64,000 bases of DNA from Rosa chinensis. Its lineage: Eukaryota > Streptophyta > Magnoliopsida > Rosales > Rosaceae. The translations under genes and the position numbers were made by a program. Shown piece by piece: positions 1 to 10,674 of the stretch; within the stretch, counting starts at the first letter, position 1, and every line of letters starts with the position of its first letter. The stretch is from assembly GCF_002994745.2 (NCBI RefSeq), contig NC_037089.1:20058641-20122640 (forward strand). Direction: 5' to 3'. Under the pieces are notes generated by a model. It saw only the letters and a program-made list of their open reading frames with translations. It searched no databases and was not told the DNA's origin.

Positions 1-227
1 AGCTTGCTTGAGACCGTAAAGTGCCTTGTTGAGTTTGCAAACGTGAGATGGCCGGGATGGATCAATAAACCCTGGTGGTTGAGTCATATATACATCCTCC
101 TTGAGAAAACCATGAAGAAATGCATTCTTGACGTCCAATTGCTGAAGTGACAAGCCTCTAGATACAGCAAGACAAAGCACAATTCGAATAGTGGCAGGTT
201 TAATCACAGGACTGAAGGTTTAGGACA
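1..227 (-). pseudogene. Ty1/copia reverse transcriptase fragment
   Basis: Reading the minus strand gives the conserved start of a copia reverse transcriptase: a T-F-S-P-V-I-K-P block, then V-x-N-A-F-L-H-G and the P-P-G-F-x-D motif, ending in the A-L-Y-G-L-K block at the window edge. The enzyme would copy element RNA into cDNA in virus-like particles. The fragment follows the protease-like segment in the same frame, apart from one TAA codon, so integrase and the pol linker are missing. The element is cut by the window edge, so the rest of RT and RNase H may lie outside. It is a defective copy. Confidence 0.85.
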
Positions 228-600
228 AGGGGAGGTTACCAGTATGGGAAATGGGCATTGAGTCCCCATTACCCATATATACACTATGAGGCCCTCCATA
301 AGATTTTGGATTGTTGACAGGCATGGCTGTCATATGGTGGGTTGCACCGGTGTCCGGGTACCAATTTGGATCAGCAGCATAGTGGACCCCAACAAAATAG
401 GGAGGAGTACTTGGGCGGGATAACCTTTGTGGGCATGGAGAAGAAGTGGAAGCCCAAGTAGGAGAAGAGAACAGGTGATGCTGCATCGCGGAGATAGGCC
501 AAATCTGATCTGGTCTGGTCAGGAACATTGCTCTAAAGGAGAGATGCAGGAGGACAAGATTGAAGAACAATACGTGAGAAGAAGAGAAGGATCCTAGACC
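220..600 (-). pseudogene. Ty1/copia protease-like segment, gag largely deleted
   Basis: The minus-strand reading frame contains W-Y-P-D-T-G-A-T-H-H, the protease active-site context of plant copia polyproteins, with the catalytic D-T-G at about 343-354. Upstream, toward the PBS, only about 80 residues of low-complexity sequence remain, and no gag CCHC knuckle is seen. Gag has therefore been mostly lost. The frame runs through the PBS into the LTR, which is not meaningful as coding sequence. Taken with the RT fragment to the left, this is an internally deleted element that could move only with helper proteins. Confidence 0.75.
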
Positions 601-602
601 TA

Positions 603-613
603 GGCTGATACCA
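603..613 (-). other. Copia primer-binding site (initiator Met tRNA type)
   Basis: On the minus strand TGGTATCAGCC lies immediately inside the LTR end. It matches the plant copia PBS complementary to initiator methionine tRNA (TGGTATCAGAG type) over its first nine bases. Confidence 0.85.
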
Positions 614-824
614 TGTAGAAAGTGATTTTCATTACCTTTGTTTATACAACAATACATCTTATATAGCAGCATATATGCTGCTGTTACATAGAGAGAATAA
701 AGTGCATTTACAACAAATATAAAACATATCCTGAACTGATGCTATCACAGTAATTACACAGCAAAGCAGAAACGGTAGTCTAAGTTATGGCTTGATTGTA
801 GCCAATAATTTAGGCTCTCTAACA
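614..824 (-). mobile_element. 5' LTR of the Ty1/copia element (211 bp)
   Basis: Read on the plus strand the segment begins TGTAGAAAG and ends TCTCTAACA, giving TG...CA ends with a short imperfect inverted terminal repeat. It directly abuts the PBS. The partner LTR and the second target-site copy are left of the window, so the TSD cannot be checked. Confidence 0.8.
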
Positions 825-1661
825 CTTATGATGAATGATATGTTCTTTACAAACTCAAGTAGCACTAGGTCGGCTACAATCACTAGACAAAACTAATGAG
901 AAGTTTGTCTTCAATCTTGAACTCCTTCTTCACTTGAATGATCACCAATTATCGCTCTTCTTTCTTCACAGCCTCTCTACTGATCTCAAGAGAATTTATG
1001 CATATGAGAAACACGACCAAGATACTTAAACATGGAACAAGTGCCTTTGACTCTTATGACAAAACCAATCTCAAGCAAGCAAGACCTCAAAACTGATTCT
1101 TACCTCCCTAACCTATGACCATCCCTCTTTCTCAATATATGAATAGGTGCCTTGCAAAACACAATCAAACAGATTTCACCTTAATACCACTTCTACAAGG
1201 AAACAATCTTTTGTGTTAAAGATAAATAATTAAAGACATCAAATTCTAAAATATTTCGGAAATCAATTACACAATTTGGCAAACAGAAAAATATCTTTAA
1301 ATAAAAAATATTAAACTCCAAAGATACTTTCCTAGACCAACCACTAATTTACCATGTATGCATGGATGCATTTACCTGAGATTCTCTTGGATCAGCTTGG
1401 GAGACACTTCACCGTTTTGTATGGGAATGTCAATCCACCAAGTTGGTCAAAACTTATACCTACATATAATAATACGACATAATAAATTTTTTGACTTCTA
1501 ATGTCATGATATAAGAGAAAGTAATCGATCGAACTTGTGAGTTGAGAGTTGAGACTTCAAATCAAGGGTAGATGCTTCCAAGTTCCAACCACTGAGAAAT
1601 ACTATAGACCTATTATGTTATGTAAGTTACTAATATTTTTTGGGGAGCTTCAACTTGCACT
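825..1661. other. Intergenic, no gene seen
   Basis: AT-rich sequence with no convincing ORF. A 64-codon frame at 835-1029 has no recognisable motif. Nothing else identified. Confidence 0.5.
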
Positions 1662-1670
1662 TAAAAAAAT

Positions 1671-1974
1671 GGATTAATTTCAGTTTAGTACCCTGTGGTT
1701 TGGGGGTAACATCATGTCAGTCCCTGCTCTTTCAATTTGATCAGCAACACCCCTGTACTTTTAATTTCAATCAGCCGTGCCCAAATTTTACTGTTCCGTC
1801 CAAATTTTACTTTGTCAATCCAATCAAAGTTAACGTTCAAATTGGACGGAACAGTAAAATTTGGGCACGGCTGATTGAAATTGAAAGCACAGGGGTGTTG
1901 CTGATCAAATTGAAAGAGCAGGGACTGACATGATGTTACTCTCAAACCACAGGGTACTAAACTGAAATTTATCC
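1671..1974. mobile_element. Fold-back Mutator-type MITE (304 bp)
   Basis: The two halves are near-perfect reverse complements of each other (arms about 1671-1815 and 1833-1974), with a loop of under 20 bp. It is flanked by a 9-bp near-duplication, TAAAAAAAT at 1662-1670 and TTAAAAAAT at 1975-1983, which is the Mutator-superfamily target size. The ends share the 'ACCCTGTGGTTTGG / CCACAGGGTACTAAAC' block with the elements at 36222-36621 and 38967-39382. It has no coding capacity; a transcript would form a long hairpin. Confidence 0.8.
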
Positions 1975-1989
1975 TTAAAAAATTGTTCA

Positions 1990-2397
1990 AATCTGTGTCT
2001 CTTTTTTTTTTTTTTGGGACAATACCAATTTATTGATAAAATGATTCACAAGAACAGAGGATTCAAGATTGTTGTGCGAAGAATCGTACTTGTATTGTCC
2101 ATAATGGTCACATATGTTAGGAACAGTCAAAGAGATGTTTTCAGAGATTGCCGTTAGAAGAGTCGGTACAAGTTTCGTCCACAACGGTCACATATGTTGG
2201 AAGCAGTTGAAGAGATGTTTTCTGGTTTTTCCTTCTGCATCTTAGGTAGATCATGTTCCAGAACATCTGAGATTGCCTTCGATCCTTCTTGGAGCTCTTC
2301 CAAACTCATGGAGAGTGGAGGAGTCAATCTGATAATAGTATCATGAGTTGGCTTGGCAAGAACTCCTCTCTCCTTCAACTTTAATCAATCTGTGTCT
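1990..2397 (-). pseudogene. OAT: Retroposed 3' end of ornithine aminotransferase
   Basis: Translated on the minus strand, 2154-2386 gives the C-terminus of plant ornithine delta-aminotransferase, the mitochondrial PLP enzyme of proline/arginine metabolism. Features include A-K-P-T-H-D-T-I-I-R-L-T-P-P-L and a C-terminal I-C-D-R-C-G-R motif. A 3'-UTR-like tail follows, ending in 14 A residues (T run 2002-2015). An 11-bp target duplication, AATCTGTGTCT, flanks the insert at 1990-2000 and 2387-2397. The poly(A), TSD and 5' truncation identify L1-type retroposition of an mRNA. About 69 bp at the end of the coding part is duplicated (2157-2225 and 2077-2145, period 80). Only the last tenth or so of the protein is present, so it is non-functional. 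Confidence 0.88.
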
Positions 2398-3596
2398 TTC
2401 TTTTTATATATTCAAATTTCAATTTCAAGCAAAGTACAATTCCTAGTGTGCTTTTCCCTATACCACAATGGATTGGTTTTGGATCAAGTCCAAAGTAGAT
2501 TAGTGTATAAACTTTAGGTGATTAGTGACTTTAATATCATAATTTAAGGTAGGAGGGGGGCCACGAGTTTTTTATGTTTTGCATTTTAGTTTGTTAATTG
2601 ATTAAAGGGGCCACGAGTTGTGATCAAATACGTAATCCAATCAGTGCATAACATAAAAAAGAATGCAATCGTCACTCCTATTTTAATGAAAAGTATATAT
2701 ATTTTAATTAATCACAGGATGAAGATAGTAACGCTGTACAGGGAGCTGCAAAATGTGCAACTGAAAGGGCACTTCACTATGTATAAGTCTGGTATGAGCT
2801 CCGGGAGGTTGGCTTCTTTTTTATAGCTAGGGGTGGCAATTAGGGTTTGATTGTCGGTGGTAGTGTTTAGACACATATTGTGGACTAATTGTATCCACAT
2901 GAATACAACATGATTAACTTTCCAGTTTCCACGTGACACGATCCTGATAGTTACATATGTTGAATTGACTAATTGTATATGGACTTATAAAACACATTAT
3001 AATTAAATTTATACATTCTAAGTTAATTATTTGGTTTTTCCGCTGTCAAAGTTAGAACTTAGATTACAATCTATTATGCCCTTGTCAGTCCTCTTTCTGC
3101 TAGCAATGGGTGATTTGTTAGACAGAGGTATATGCTTCTCAGTAATTGAGTTGACATAATCAATTAGATTTTAACATGGAGACGATAATGTGTAACACAA
3201 AATAATATACCTGAACCATTTGTTAATAAGATGTCAATGCATAATTTACTTGTAGTAGTGTTGATAATTAAATAACCTTATTATGAATTGAACATGATTA
3301 AAACTTGACCTACTTTTCTTCATTATTTATTGAGGTTAGAACTAGATACATCTAATGTTCCGCACTAAAATCAAGGATGTTTAAATCACAAATTTTCTGA
3401 ATGGGACTTTAGTAATAGTTTGGTATTAGAAATAAATAGACTGTTGGAAAAGTCTTGAATGATGATGACTATATATTCTTAGTTCACTTGAACCACTTGA
3501 AGGTCATGGAAAGTATGAAAATCATGATAATGAGTATGACTAATGAGCATAGATATTTATATTGTTTTACTAAAACTTGATAGTGATTTTTATGAA
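2398..3596. other. Intergenic, no gene seen
   Basis: AT-rich. Contains a 13-bp direct repeat GGGGCCACGAGTT (2557-2569, 2607-2619) around a 37-bp AT-rich segment. No ORF with recognisable content. Confidence 0.5.
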
Positions 3597-3632
3597 ACTG
3601 TCCCTTAGGTGAGTAAATCTGATTTTAAGGCA

Positions 3633-3795
3633 TGCTCATCTAAGGAACAGTTTTTAAGCGACTGTGAGGGATAAGTGAATCTGACGGTTGAAAATAAATA
3701 CACAGTTTTAAGTTGTTATAATTTCTGCTTTAATACATGTGGTTTGATGCATTTGTCCCTCACAGTCTCTTGAAACTATCTCTTAGGTAAGCAAA
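3633..3795. mobile_element. Unclassified MITE, copy 1
   Basis: The ends form an inverted repeat of about 40 bp: 'ctcatctaaggaacag...actgtgaggga' on the left, and its complement around 'ccctcacagtctcttgaaac' on the right. The interior 'cagttttaagttgttataat' recurs at 50797-50965, showing a repeated family. An extra copy of the right terminus lies just left of it (about 3597-3626), suggesting an overlapping or tandem remnant. No clean TSD seen. Confidence 0.6.
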
Positions 3796-5885
3796 TCTGA
3801 TTTTTATGATAGAAAACTCTTTTTACTCTAAGCTTGACTGCAATACCAAAAGAGTTCGCCATGGTGGGAGTAGGTATCGATGGTAACGTACCCAAATAAA
3901 ACATCCTCTCTAAAAGGCATGATCGATGTCTGTGTTTCGTTCTTTAGAGTATGAAATGCAGGCGTCTCCATGCCTGTCCCTTTCTTTCTTCACTTCTAAG
4001 TTTTAAAAACCCTAATACTCGTTTTCCATAACAATCAACATGTACACGTGGCACTCCTGCAGTCGTTGATTCTAGCCTGTCACTTTCTCAACACTCATAT
4101 TTAATCAATTTTCGTGAGTATGGATTTATGTTAATTTCCAGATCCCCTTAGAATATATGAAATTTGATTTGCTTAAAATGACGGTTCACAGCTCATATTA
4201 TCTCACAGTCCAAGTGGAAGTTTTGATTTTGCGGTGCTGATGTAATTCTCCTTTTGATTAATAAAATGGCCCCAAAGTTGGGTATTCCACTTTTGTCATT
4301 AGGGTTTATAATCATTTGTTAAAACCCACTTGACCAGAACCGTCAATTAAAAAATTCCTTGTTTGTTAATTATGAATTGGGGTTTAGGGTTCATAATCTT
4401 TAATTAAGGCCTAAGATTGGGATTATGTCTTCTTTTCAGGTTTAGAAATGTTGGATGACCACGTTTGGTGTGACAAGTAACAACTACCAATTGAGTACGT
4501 ACTCCAATGTTTCAATTAGGCTCGTATACAAAACCATGCCAAATTAATCTTATTAATTTATTTGTTGCAATTATTTGGATCCTCCCTGGTTCTAGGAACT
4601 TCCTCTTGTAGTTCTCAATGACATTCTTAAATCCTTCAAAAAGGTTTGAGGTGTGGAATATATTTCGGAAAGCAAGAAAGCTTCAGTGTATCCCAAATTA
4701 ATAATGTGCGGAACAAATTTCTTCTCATGATATGTCATTTTAGTGAGTATTCATTAACTTAATAATCCTAATTAGGATTTTAACTATCATTTTTTGAGTT
4801 GAAAATATCAATCTATTATACATTTTAGCAAGCAGTGGAATAATGACTTATCCAAAAAACTGTCAATAGAAACCATTACATAGAACACACAACCTTAGCA
4901 CACCCCTCACATGAGTATACTACTTAGCATAACCCTAACACACTCACCTTTTTTTTATTAAGCATAAAAATAAGAGACTAAATAACTCCGAAATCAAATA
5001 AAATTACGTACAAGGTTACTAGCTAGTTCCTTGTCGATCTTCGCTACTAGTTTTTTCTTCTTCTTTTGCTAGGGTAAACTAGTTTCTTGCATATAGGCTA
5101 CTAGTTTACCCTTTATGCAAAAATATAGGTATTCAAGAGATGATAGTTTTTAAAATATGCAAAAATATTGGATATGCATCTAGCAATGTTACTCATTTAC
5201 AATTATGGATGGAGCTTTGAATTTGAATTTCCCTCCTCGAATATAAATACATGTGTGTGTATGTGTGTGTCTATATATATATGTGTGTGTGTTATCTTAT
5301 TTTACAAATTTCAAGAGATGATATATTTAAATAATTCAGATGTGCAATGTCAACTTTTGATTCAATATATTAGTATGGATATGCATAAGATCTTTCACTG
5401 TCCTCTTAACTAGTTAGATAATACTAACATGCATCGCTGAGAGACAGAAAATTGATTGATTGATCCTTAAAAAAATTGCTTGTGCATATATTATTTTCAG
5501 TGCAAAGTATCTTCAAGTTTTGGTTGGGCATTCTTTGCATCATTTCCACTGAAGAAATAAAAATTAATGCATAATCACGTATTTGTATTTAAAAGATGAA
5601 TATGATAGATACCTACACGCTATAAGTCTACAAACTTCAACCTCAAATTTATACCACTCATCTTATATAAAAAGTCTTGGTACCGTGAAAGAACGCAGTA
5701 TCATTATTTTCCAATTAAAATCAAGTACGTAACCTAATCGTACTTACTAAAGAATTTCATATAGAAAGAATGAAACCAAGAAACAATAATTTGTTGTTGT
5801 TGTTGAAGAATAGCCGTTTCGGCTGCTCTTAAGCCTTAAATAATAAAATTGCAGAAAATATAATGGGACATAGAGTCTAAACCCC
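3796..5885. other. Intergenic, no gene seen
   Basis: AT-rich with short telomere-like 'ggtttagggtt' at about 4380. A TG/TA microsatellite lies at about 5251-5292. No supported coding sequence. Confidence 0.5.
5251..5292. repeat. TG/TA microsatellite
   Basis: Compound (TG)n and (TA)n dinucleotide run. Confidence 0.85.
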
Positions 5886-6918
5886 AAGGTACAATAAACA
5901 TTTTTTTTTGAGGGAAAAGGAATCAGGTTCCAATATATTACGACGTCACTGCGTCAAGCTAGAGGGGTTCAAGAAACCACTCTTAGTACAAGTACAAGCA
6001 CAATACAGACTGCGAAAAGCAGCCAAAATCTCCTAATGAAACTACAAAAAGCAGCCAAATTATTACTAACCAAACTAGAAAAGAACAGCAACAAGTAAAA
6101 CACCCAACACCTATCAAACCCTCAATCAAAGCCACTGATATAACAAGCATTGACGCCTAAGACCCTTATGGTGTACATCGCCACTCATCAAATCAGCATA
6201 CAGCAACGATCAAGGGCAACAAGGGGATGAGTCGAGCCCTGCTCAATTATTCAAAGCAAGAAAAGGGAAAAGCTACCACTCTCCCAAAAGCCTAAAACAG
6301 GCCTGATCCAAACAGAAAAGGAAATAAGAGAAAAGGCTGTCTAGCTAGACCACAAGGAGCGGCCCAGGCAGGCCGAAGCCCAACATTGGCCAAAGCCCAA
6401 CTCTTACCCCTCTCCTTCCCAGACCCGGCCACCCCAGGCTTCGAGAGAGCAATCTCCAATCACCAGTCTGGCGGCCGGCTGTGGACCTCCATCCTGGCCA
6501 TGGTCAAGCCTGGACCCTGACCAGTACCCTGACCTAGATCAACCGAGCCGGACACACACTGGTCGCCGCCTCCTCTCCGCTAATAACAAACCTCGGATAC
6601 TGATCAACCCCTGCCGCCGAGAAATCACTCCGCTCCCTCAACCACCGCAGCCTAAACCGCCACCGATCGGAGCCGTCTCAAGCTTTCCTGTTGAAACACC
6701 GATCTGGAAACAACTCCGCCGACGAAATCAGAGGACTGCAGCGCCACTCCTTCCCCTCGCCGTCGTTGTCCCGTCGCCGCCTGGTCTGGGGACCATGAGA
6801 TCGCCGTCGCCAGCTATCGAAACCCTAGGTTTCGCAAGCGAGGTCGCTCCGAAATCTCCGGAGGCCTCCTTAGTTTTTGATATATTAAATCGAGGGTTTC
6901 TAAGGTACAATAAACATT
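5886..6918 (-). mobile_element. Non-autonomous L1-like retroposon (about 1.0 kb) with 17-bp TSD
   Basis: The duplication AAGGTACAATAAACATT is present at 5886-5902 and again at 6902-6918. Between them the insert (5903-6901) ends in a poly(T) run on the left, so it is a poly(A)-tailed retroposon on the minus strand. Its 5' third is GC-rich and resembles a plant L1 leader (6400-6890), while the tail resembles an L1 3' UTR. No endonuclease or reverse transcriptase frame is present. It looks like an internally deleted L1 mobilised in trans. The 60-codon frame near 6728-6910 is not supported as a gene. Confidence 0.8.
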
Positions 6919-7029
6919 GACAGAATGTCTTGAAATAATATTAGGAGTCTCTATAAAATCTATGTATTCAAACATGCATCAACGAGTAAAGAGTGTTCTA
7001 CTGGCTACTCTATTTGCATTTTGATATAG

Positions 7030-7533
7030 CGGTGACATAATAAAAAGATAACTCGAACCCGAAACATCAATAAACAAAGTGCAGCTTTCTCATTATGTTG
7101 CCGAGCAGACTTAATACCCGCGACACTTAGTTTCGTCCTACTACTAGGAGGTTGCGACAATTTGACAAGACAAGGAACTCACGGCCTAACTAAGGTAGAC
7201 AAGGCACATAAGGTGCATAAACTGGGACATAGCCCATTTCACCCTATCACAGAACGATAGGGACTTATTGTAGGCATTGAGCCACATCTAACTAAAGTTA
7301 AAGACAAATTAAATAAAACCTAAAAAAGACTTGGCCCAAAGCAAAAGCCCAAGCCCAAGTCCATGAACCATCTAGCCTAGGCCCATGATGAGGACTGAGA
7401 GGAGCACCTCACCGAGAGCTCTCTTGGACAGCCATCGCTCTCCTTCCACCATCCTCACCCCGGCCACCACCGTAAGCAACCTGCACCACCTAACCCTCCT
7501 CCTATTCGGGAGAGATAACATCGGACATGCCGC
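7030..7533 (-). repeat. Dispersed repeat family X, copy 1 left part
   Basis: Shares the blocks 'agataactc', 'cagctttc.atgttgc', 'gacacttagttt' and 'actaggaggttg' with 38900-39640, in the same order. The Tat-type element interrupts it at 7534, and the sequence after the 3' LTR (25975 on) may be its continuation. The GC-rich right part resembles an L1-type leader read on the minus strand. The class is uncertain. Confidence 0.5.
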
Positions 7534-7939
7534 TGTTGGTATGTATATACCTCCTAGGCACAAGTATTGGAAGCACAAGACTCGCCTAGCCGATGCAGAG
7601 CAAAGAAAGAGCTCCTAGCTAAGGGTCCTGATACCCCATGGGGCGATATCGGGAACCCCAAACGTCCCACACATAAGCAAAATGAAACCAAGCTCCCACA
7701 AACTTGCTACATTAAGGTCATCTCCAACACCCCAAAGAGGTAACTGTTTACTATCGCTTTCCATTATCATTATCTTATAACGATACTGACTTAGGCATCG
7801 GAGCGTTGAAGGCCGGCACACCCGGTCTTCCCTCTGACCTCTGTTCGTCTTATAGATAAGCGAGACCAATAGTGATAGTGGCAGACCAAGATATCCCGTG
7901 GTTCAGCTGGATCAGACCCTTCCCGAGACAGTTGAAACA
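7534..7939 (+). mobile_element. 5' LTR of Tat-type element
   Basis: Direct repeat of 25571-25974, starting TGTTGGTATG and ending GTTGAAACA. It is followed at once by a PBS-like 'tttgacgctagaagg' (7940-7954), as in plant Tat elements whose leader begins TTTGGCGC. Confidence 0.8.
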
Positions 7940-7993
7940 TTTGACGCTAGAAGGAGTCCCCTCGCTCCTTGCTGGTAGAACAACGTACTGCCA

Positions 7994-9792
7994 ATGGCTA
8001 CCAACACTCCCGACACAAATAATGATGATCAGCCCCACGAGGCAGCGACCCGTGAGGTCCAACGCACGCTTGAATTTCTGAGCCCGAATACCGAGACACG
8101 TTCAGTCATGACAACAGATGCAACCACCACACTTGACATAGCGATGCGTGACCTCATGGAGACGCTTGCACAAGCTGAAACCGAGCTCGCGGCGAGCGCA
8201 GCAGCTCGCCAAGAGATTGAAAACATGACAAGCTAGAATCGCATCCTCCGAGAGTCACTCCAGCGGTGAGTCGCGAATAATGAGGCATTAGATATGGCCT
8301 ATCAGCAGGAAACCCCGATACCGACCCTTGGTGGTGTCCCGACACCTGGAGCCGTCCTCACCATGGATCCGAGGACCGGCCTCACTGGCACATTCGTACC
8401 ACCAAGAACATAAACTTCTGGAAGCCCCACGGGCCCCACTCTAGGCAGCACTAGCACAGGACCACAAGTGATTTATCTGAACTCCCCTATTTTCCCCAAT
8501 CAGCTCGGCATAGCGCCACCACCACAGCCCGTACCTGATATGGCTGGACTGTCGGGCACAAACACAGTTGCAACCGCCAATATACCGACACCCGACCCCA
8601 ACACCCAATTGTTACTCCAGATGAGTGAGACTATCGCTGCCTTGCAGGTGCGAATCTAGAATGCATAAAGCAGGTCCGGTTGGTAACTTATCACAGCCAG
8701 ATTCCAGGGAAAGATAGGACCATTCACACCCCGGATACAAGCAGAAAAGCGCCCACAGGAGGCGAAACCCTTCAAGATCGAAAAATATAATAGCACCCGA
8801 GACCCATACCACTATTTGGAAGTCTTCTAATCCCTCCTGCATGGAACTCGATACACGGACGCAATGGCATGCCATGCATTCAAGGAAACCTTGACCGAGG
8901 AGGCCCTACGTTGGTTCCTTAACCTCCTCGCTAATTCAATCAACAACTTCCAGGAGCTCGGGGACAAATTCCTCCGCCGGTTCATTCTACGTGGCAGTGG
9001 TTATCGCACGACGCCTAACCTGTTTAGGCTCAAGCAACGGCCAAATGAGCGATTGCGAGACTTGGTTCGCCGATGGAGCAAGCTACACAATGCCGCTCCC
9101 TTGACCCAGCCCTAGCGGCGTCAACATTCAAGCAAACCCTCCAGCTGAGATATTTCCTGTTGCAAATCAACACCAACCCTCCTGCGACATATGATGACCT
9201 ACTCGACGCCGCCACCTCTTTCGCGCAAGCCGAGTACGACACCTTTAGGCCCGATACCAGCACCAATACACACCCAGTCAATGTACCTCAACTCAACAAC
9301 CCCATCGGGACCATTGGCAATAGGAACAAAGACACCAATAGAGATCAGCCTGCCCAACACAATGACAGGAACCCATAGGAACTCCCGAGTTACAACGATA
9401 AAAGGGACAAATAGTACGGGAAGAGCCCCGAGAAGCTAAAGTACAACTCATCGGGCAGTTGGTATTGCGATGCGCCATATGGCGGTACCCGATACAGGGA
9501 AAACCCGAGATACGAGGCACCTCGATACAAGATTTACACCACACTCAACGCTTCATACGAAGAAATCTGGAATAACCACAAAGACATCATCCCACGCCCA
9601 CCGCGGCGAAAACCTGGTCAGGCCAAACCATGAGGTAATGGCAAGTACTGTACATACCATGAGGAAGCCGGCCACCCCACCAACATCTGCTGGACACTGA
9701 AAAATGCTATCGAGCACCTCATTCAAGACGGCAAGCTCTCGCAATATCGTACTCCCGCAACGGGAGCCAAAGCCATTGAAGTCTACAGACAC
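7994..9792 (+). pseudogene. Tat-type gag, degenerate
   Basis: Starts at an ATG 55 bp after the LTR. The N-terminal 80 codons are acidic, Thr/Asn-rich and end at a premature TAG near 8236. The core gag homology is seen around 8860-9115 (A-C-H-A-F-K-E-T-L and R-R-F-I-L-R-G) and continues in other frames to about 9380. Near 9640-9720 a C-x2-H-x4-G-H-x4-C zinc-knuckle-like motif is followed by L-K-N-A-I-E-H-L-I, the usual gag end in this lineage. Gag would package element RNA in cytoplasmic particles. Several frameshifts and stops make this copy inactive. Confidence 0.75.
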
Positions 9793-9873
9793 ATTCTAAC
9801 GATACATGGAGGCACCTCAAGAGCGCCCAAGACTCTTCACACACCAAAGCAGCAATGCCCTCGGGGACAGGAG

Positions 9874-10674
9874 GTGTTGGGACTCAGTCATGGCTGCCAC
9901 ACCCCTCAGGTGGAATGGGACTCGATCGCTTTTAATCGCAATGAGGACACGATACGAAAACATCATAACGACCCCTTCTTGATCACTATGGTCATCGACC
10001 ACTATCGATGCCACTGGGTCCTAGTCGATAACGGCGCGGCGGTCAGCGTCATGTTCGGCAGTTGTTACGAAGGTTTGAACCAAGACAAGAATAAACTCAC
10101 CCAGGATCACGAGCCCCTAATCAACATTGTAGGAGAAATCACACAGCCCTTGGGATCTAACAACTTGGGGATAACACTCGGGGGAGGCAACACTATCGCC
10201 AGCATGATAGCACACTTTATCATTGTCGACTGCCCCTCTTCCTACAACGTCATCTTAGGGCGAGACACCATTTGGGGACTTCAATGCTTTGTTGCAGGGC
10301 ACATGCTAATGATGAAGATACCTACCCCGGGGGGCATCCTCACCATCAGAGGCGATCAGGAGCTAGCGAGACAATGCAACTCCTTGACTGTCGCAAGGGG
10401 ACATGGCAGGCGAGAGGTACTCCTAACCACAGACTTGCCTTCTCCATCTGACAAGCCTGACGATCCAAGGGAGGACCTCGAGACCCAAGATGCTTGCGAT
10501 ACACGCAGTAAAAAGAAGGAAGACAAACAGAAACTCAAGCACCAAAGACCAGATGCTTTGGAAGACTTGATATCGGTCTCAATATCCGATACACAACAAG
10601 AAAGAAAGGTCAAGATCAGCTCTAAGACGGACCCATTCTTCCAAGTAGAATTAATCGCCTTCCTCAAAACCTGA
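9874..10674 (+). pseudogene. Aspartic protease region of Tat-type pol
   Basis: This open frame of 266 codons contains L-V-D-N-G-A-A-V-S-V-M-F, the aspartic protease active-site loop in the D-N-G-(A/S) form common in Tat elements. Later comes V-I-L-G-R-D-T-I-W, the flap/C-terminal helix context. The protease would cut the gag-pol polyprotein. The frame ends at TGA 10672-10674, just before the Q-E-V-F-A-W-S-Y linker that begins the RT domain. That TGA is best explained as CGA changed to TGA, a typical decay mutation of methylated CpG. Confidence 0.8.

Noticed and set aside
220..672. A 150-codon minus-strand frame as a host protein
   Set aside because: It reads through an LTR and PBS and contains only the copia protease motif; it is element sequence.
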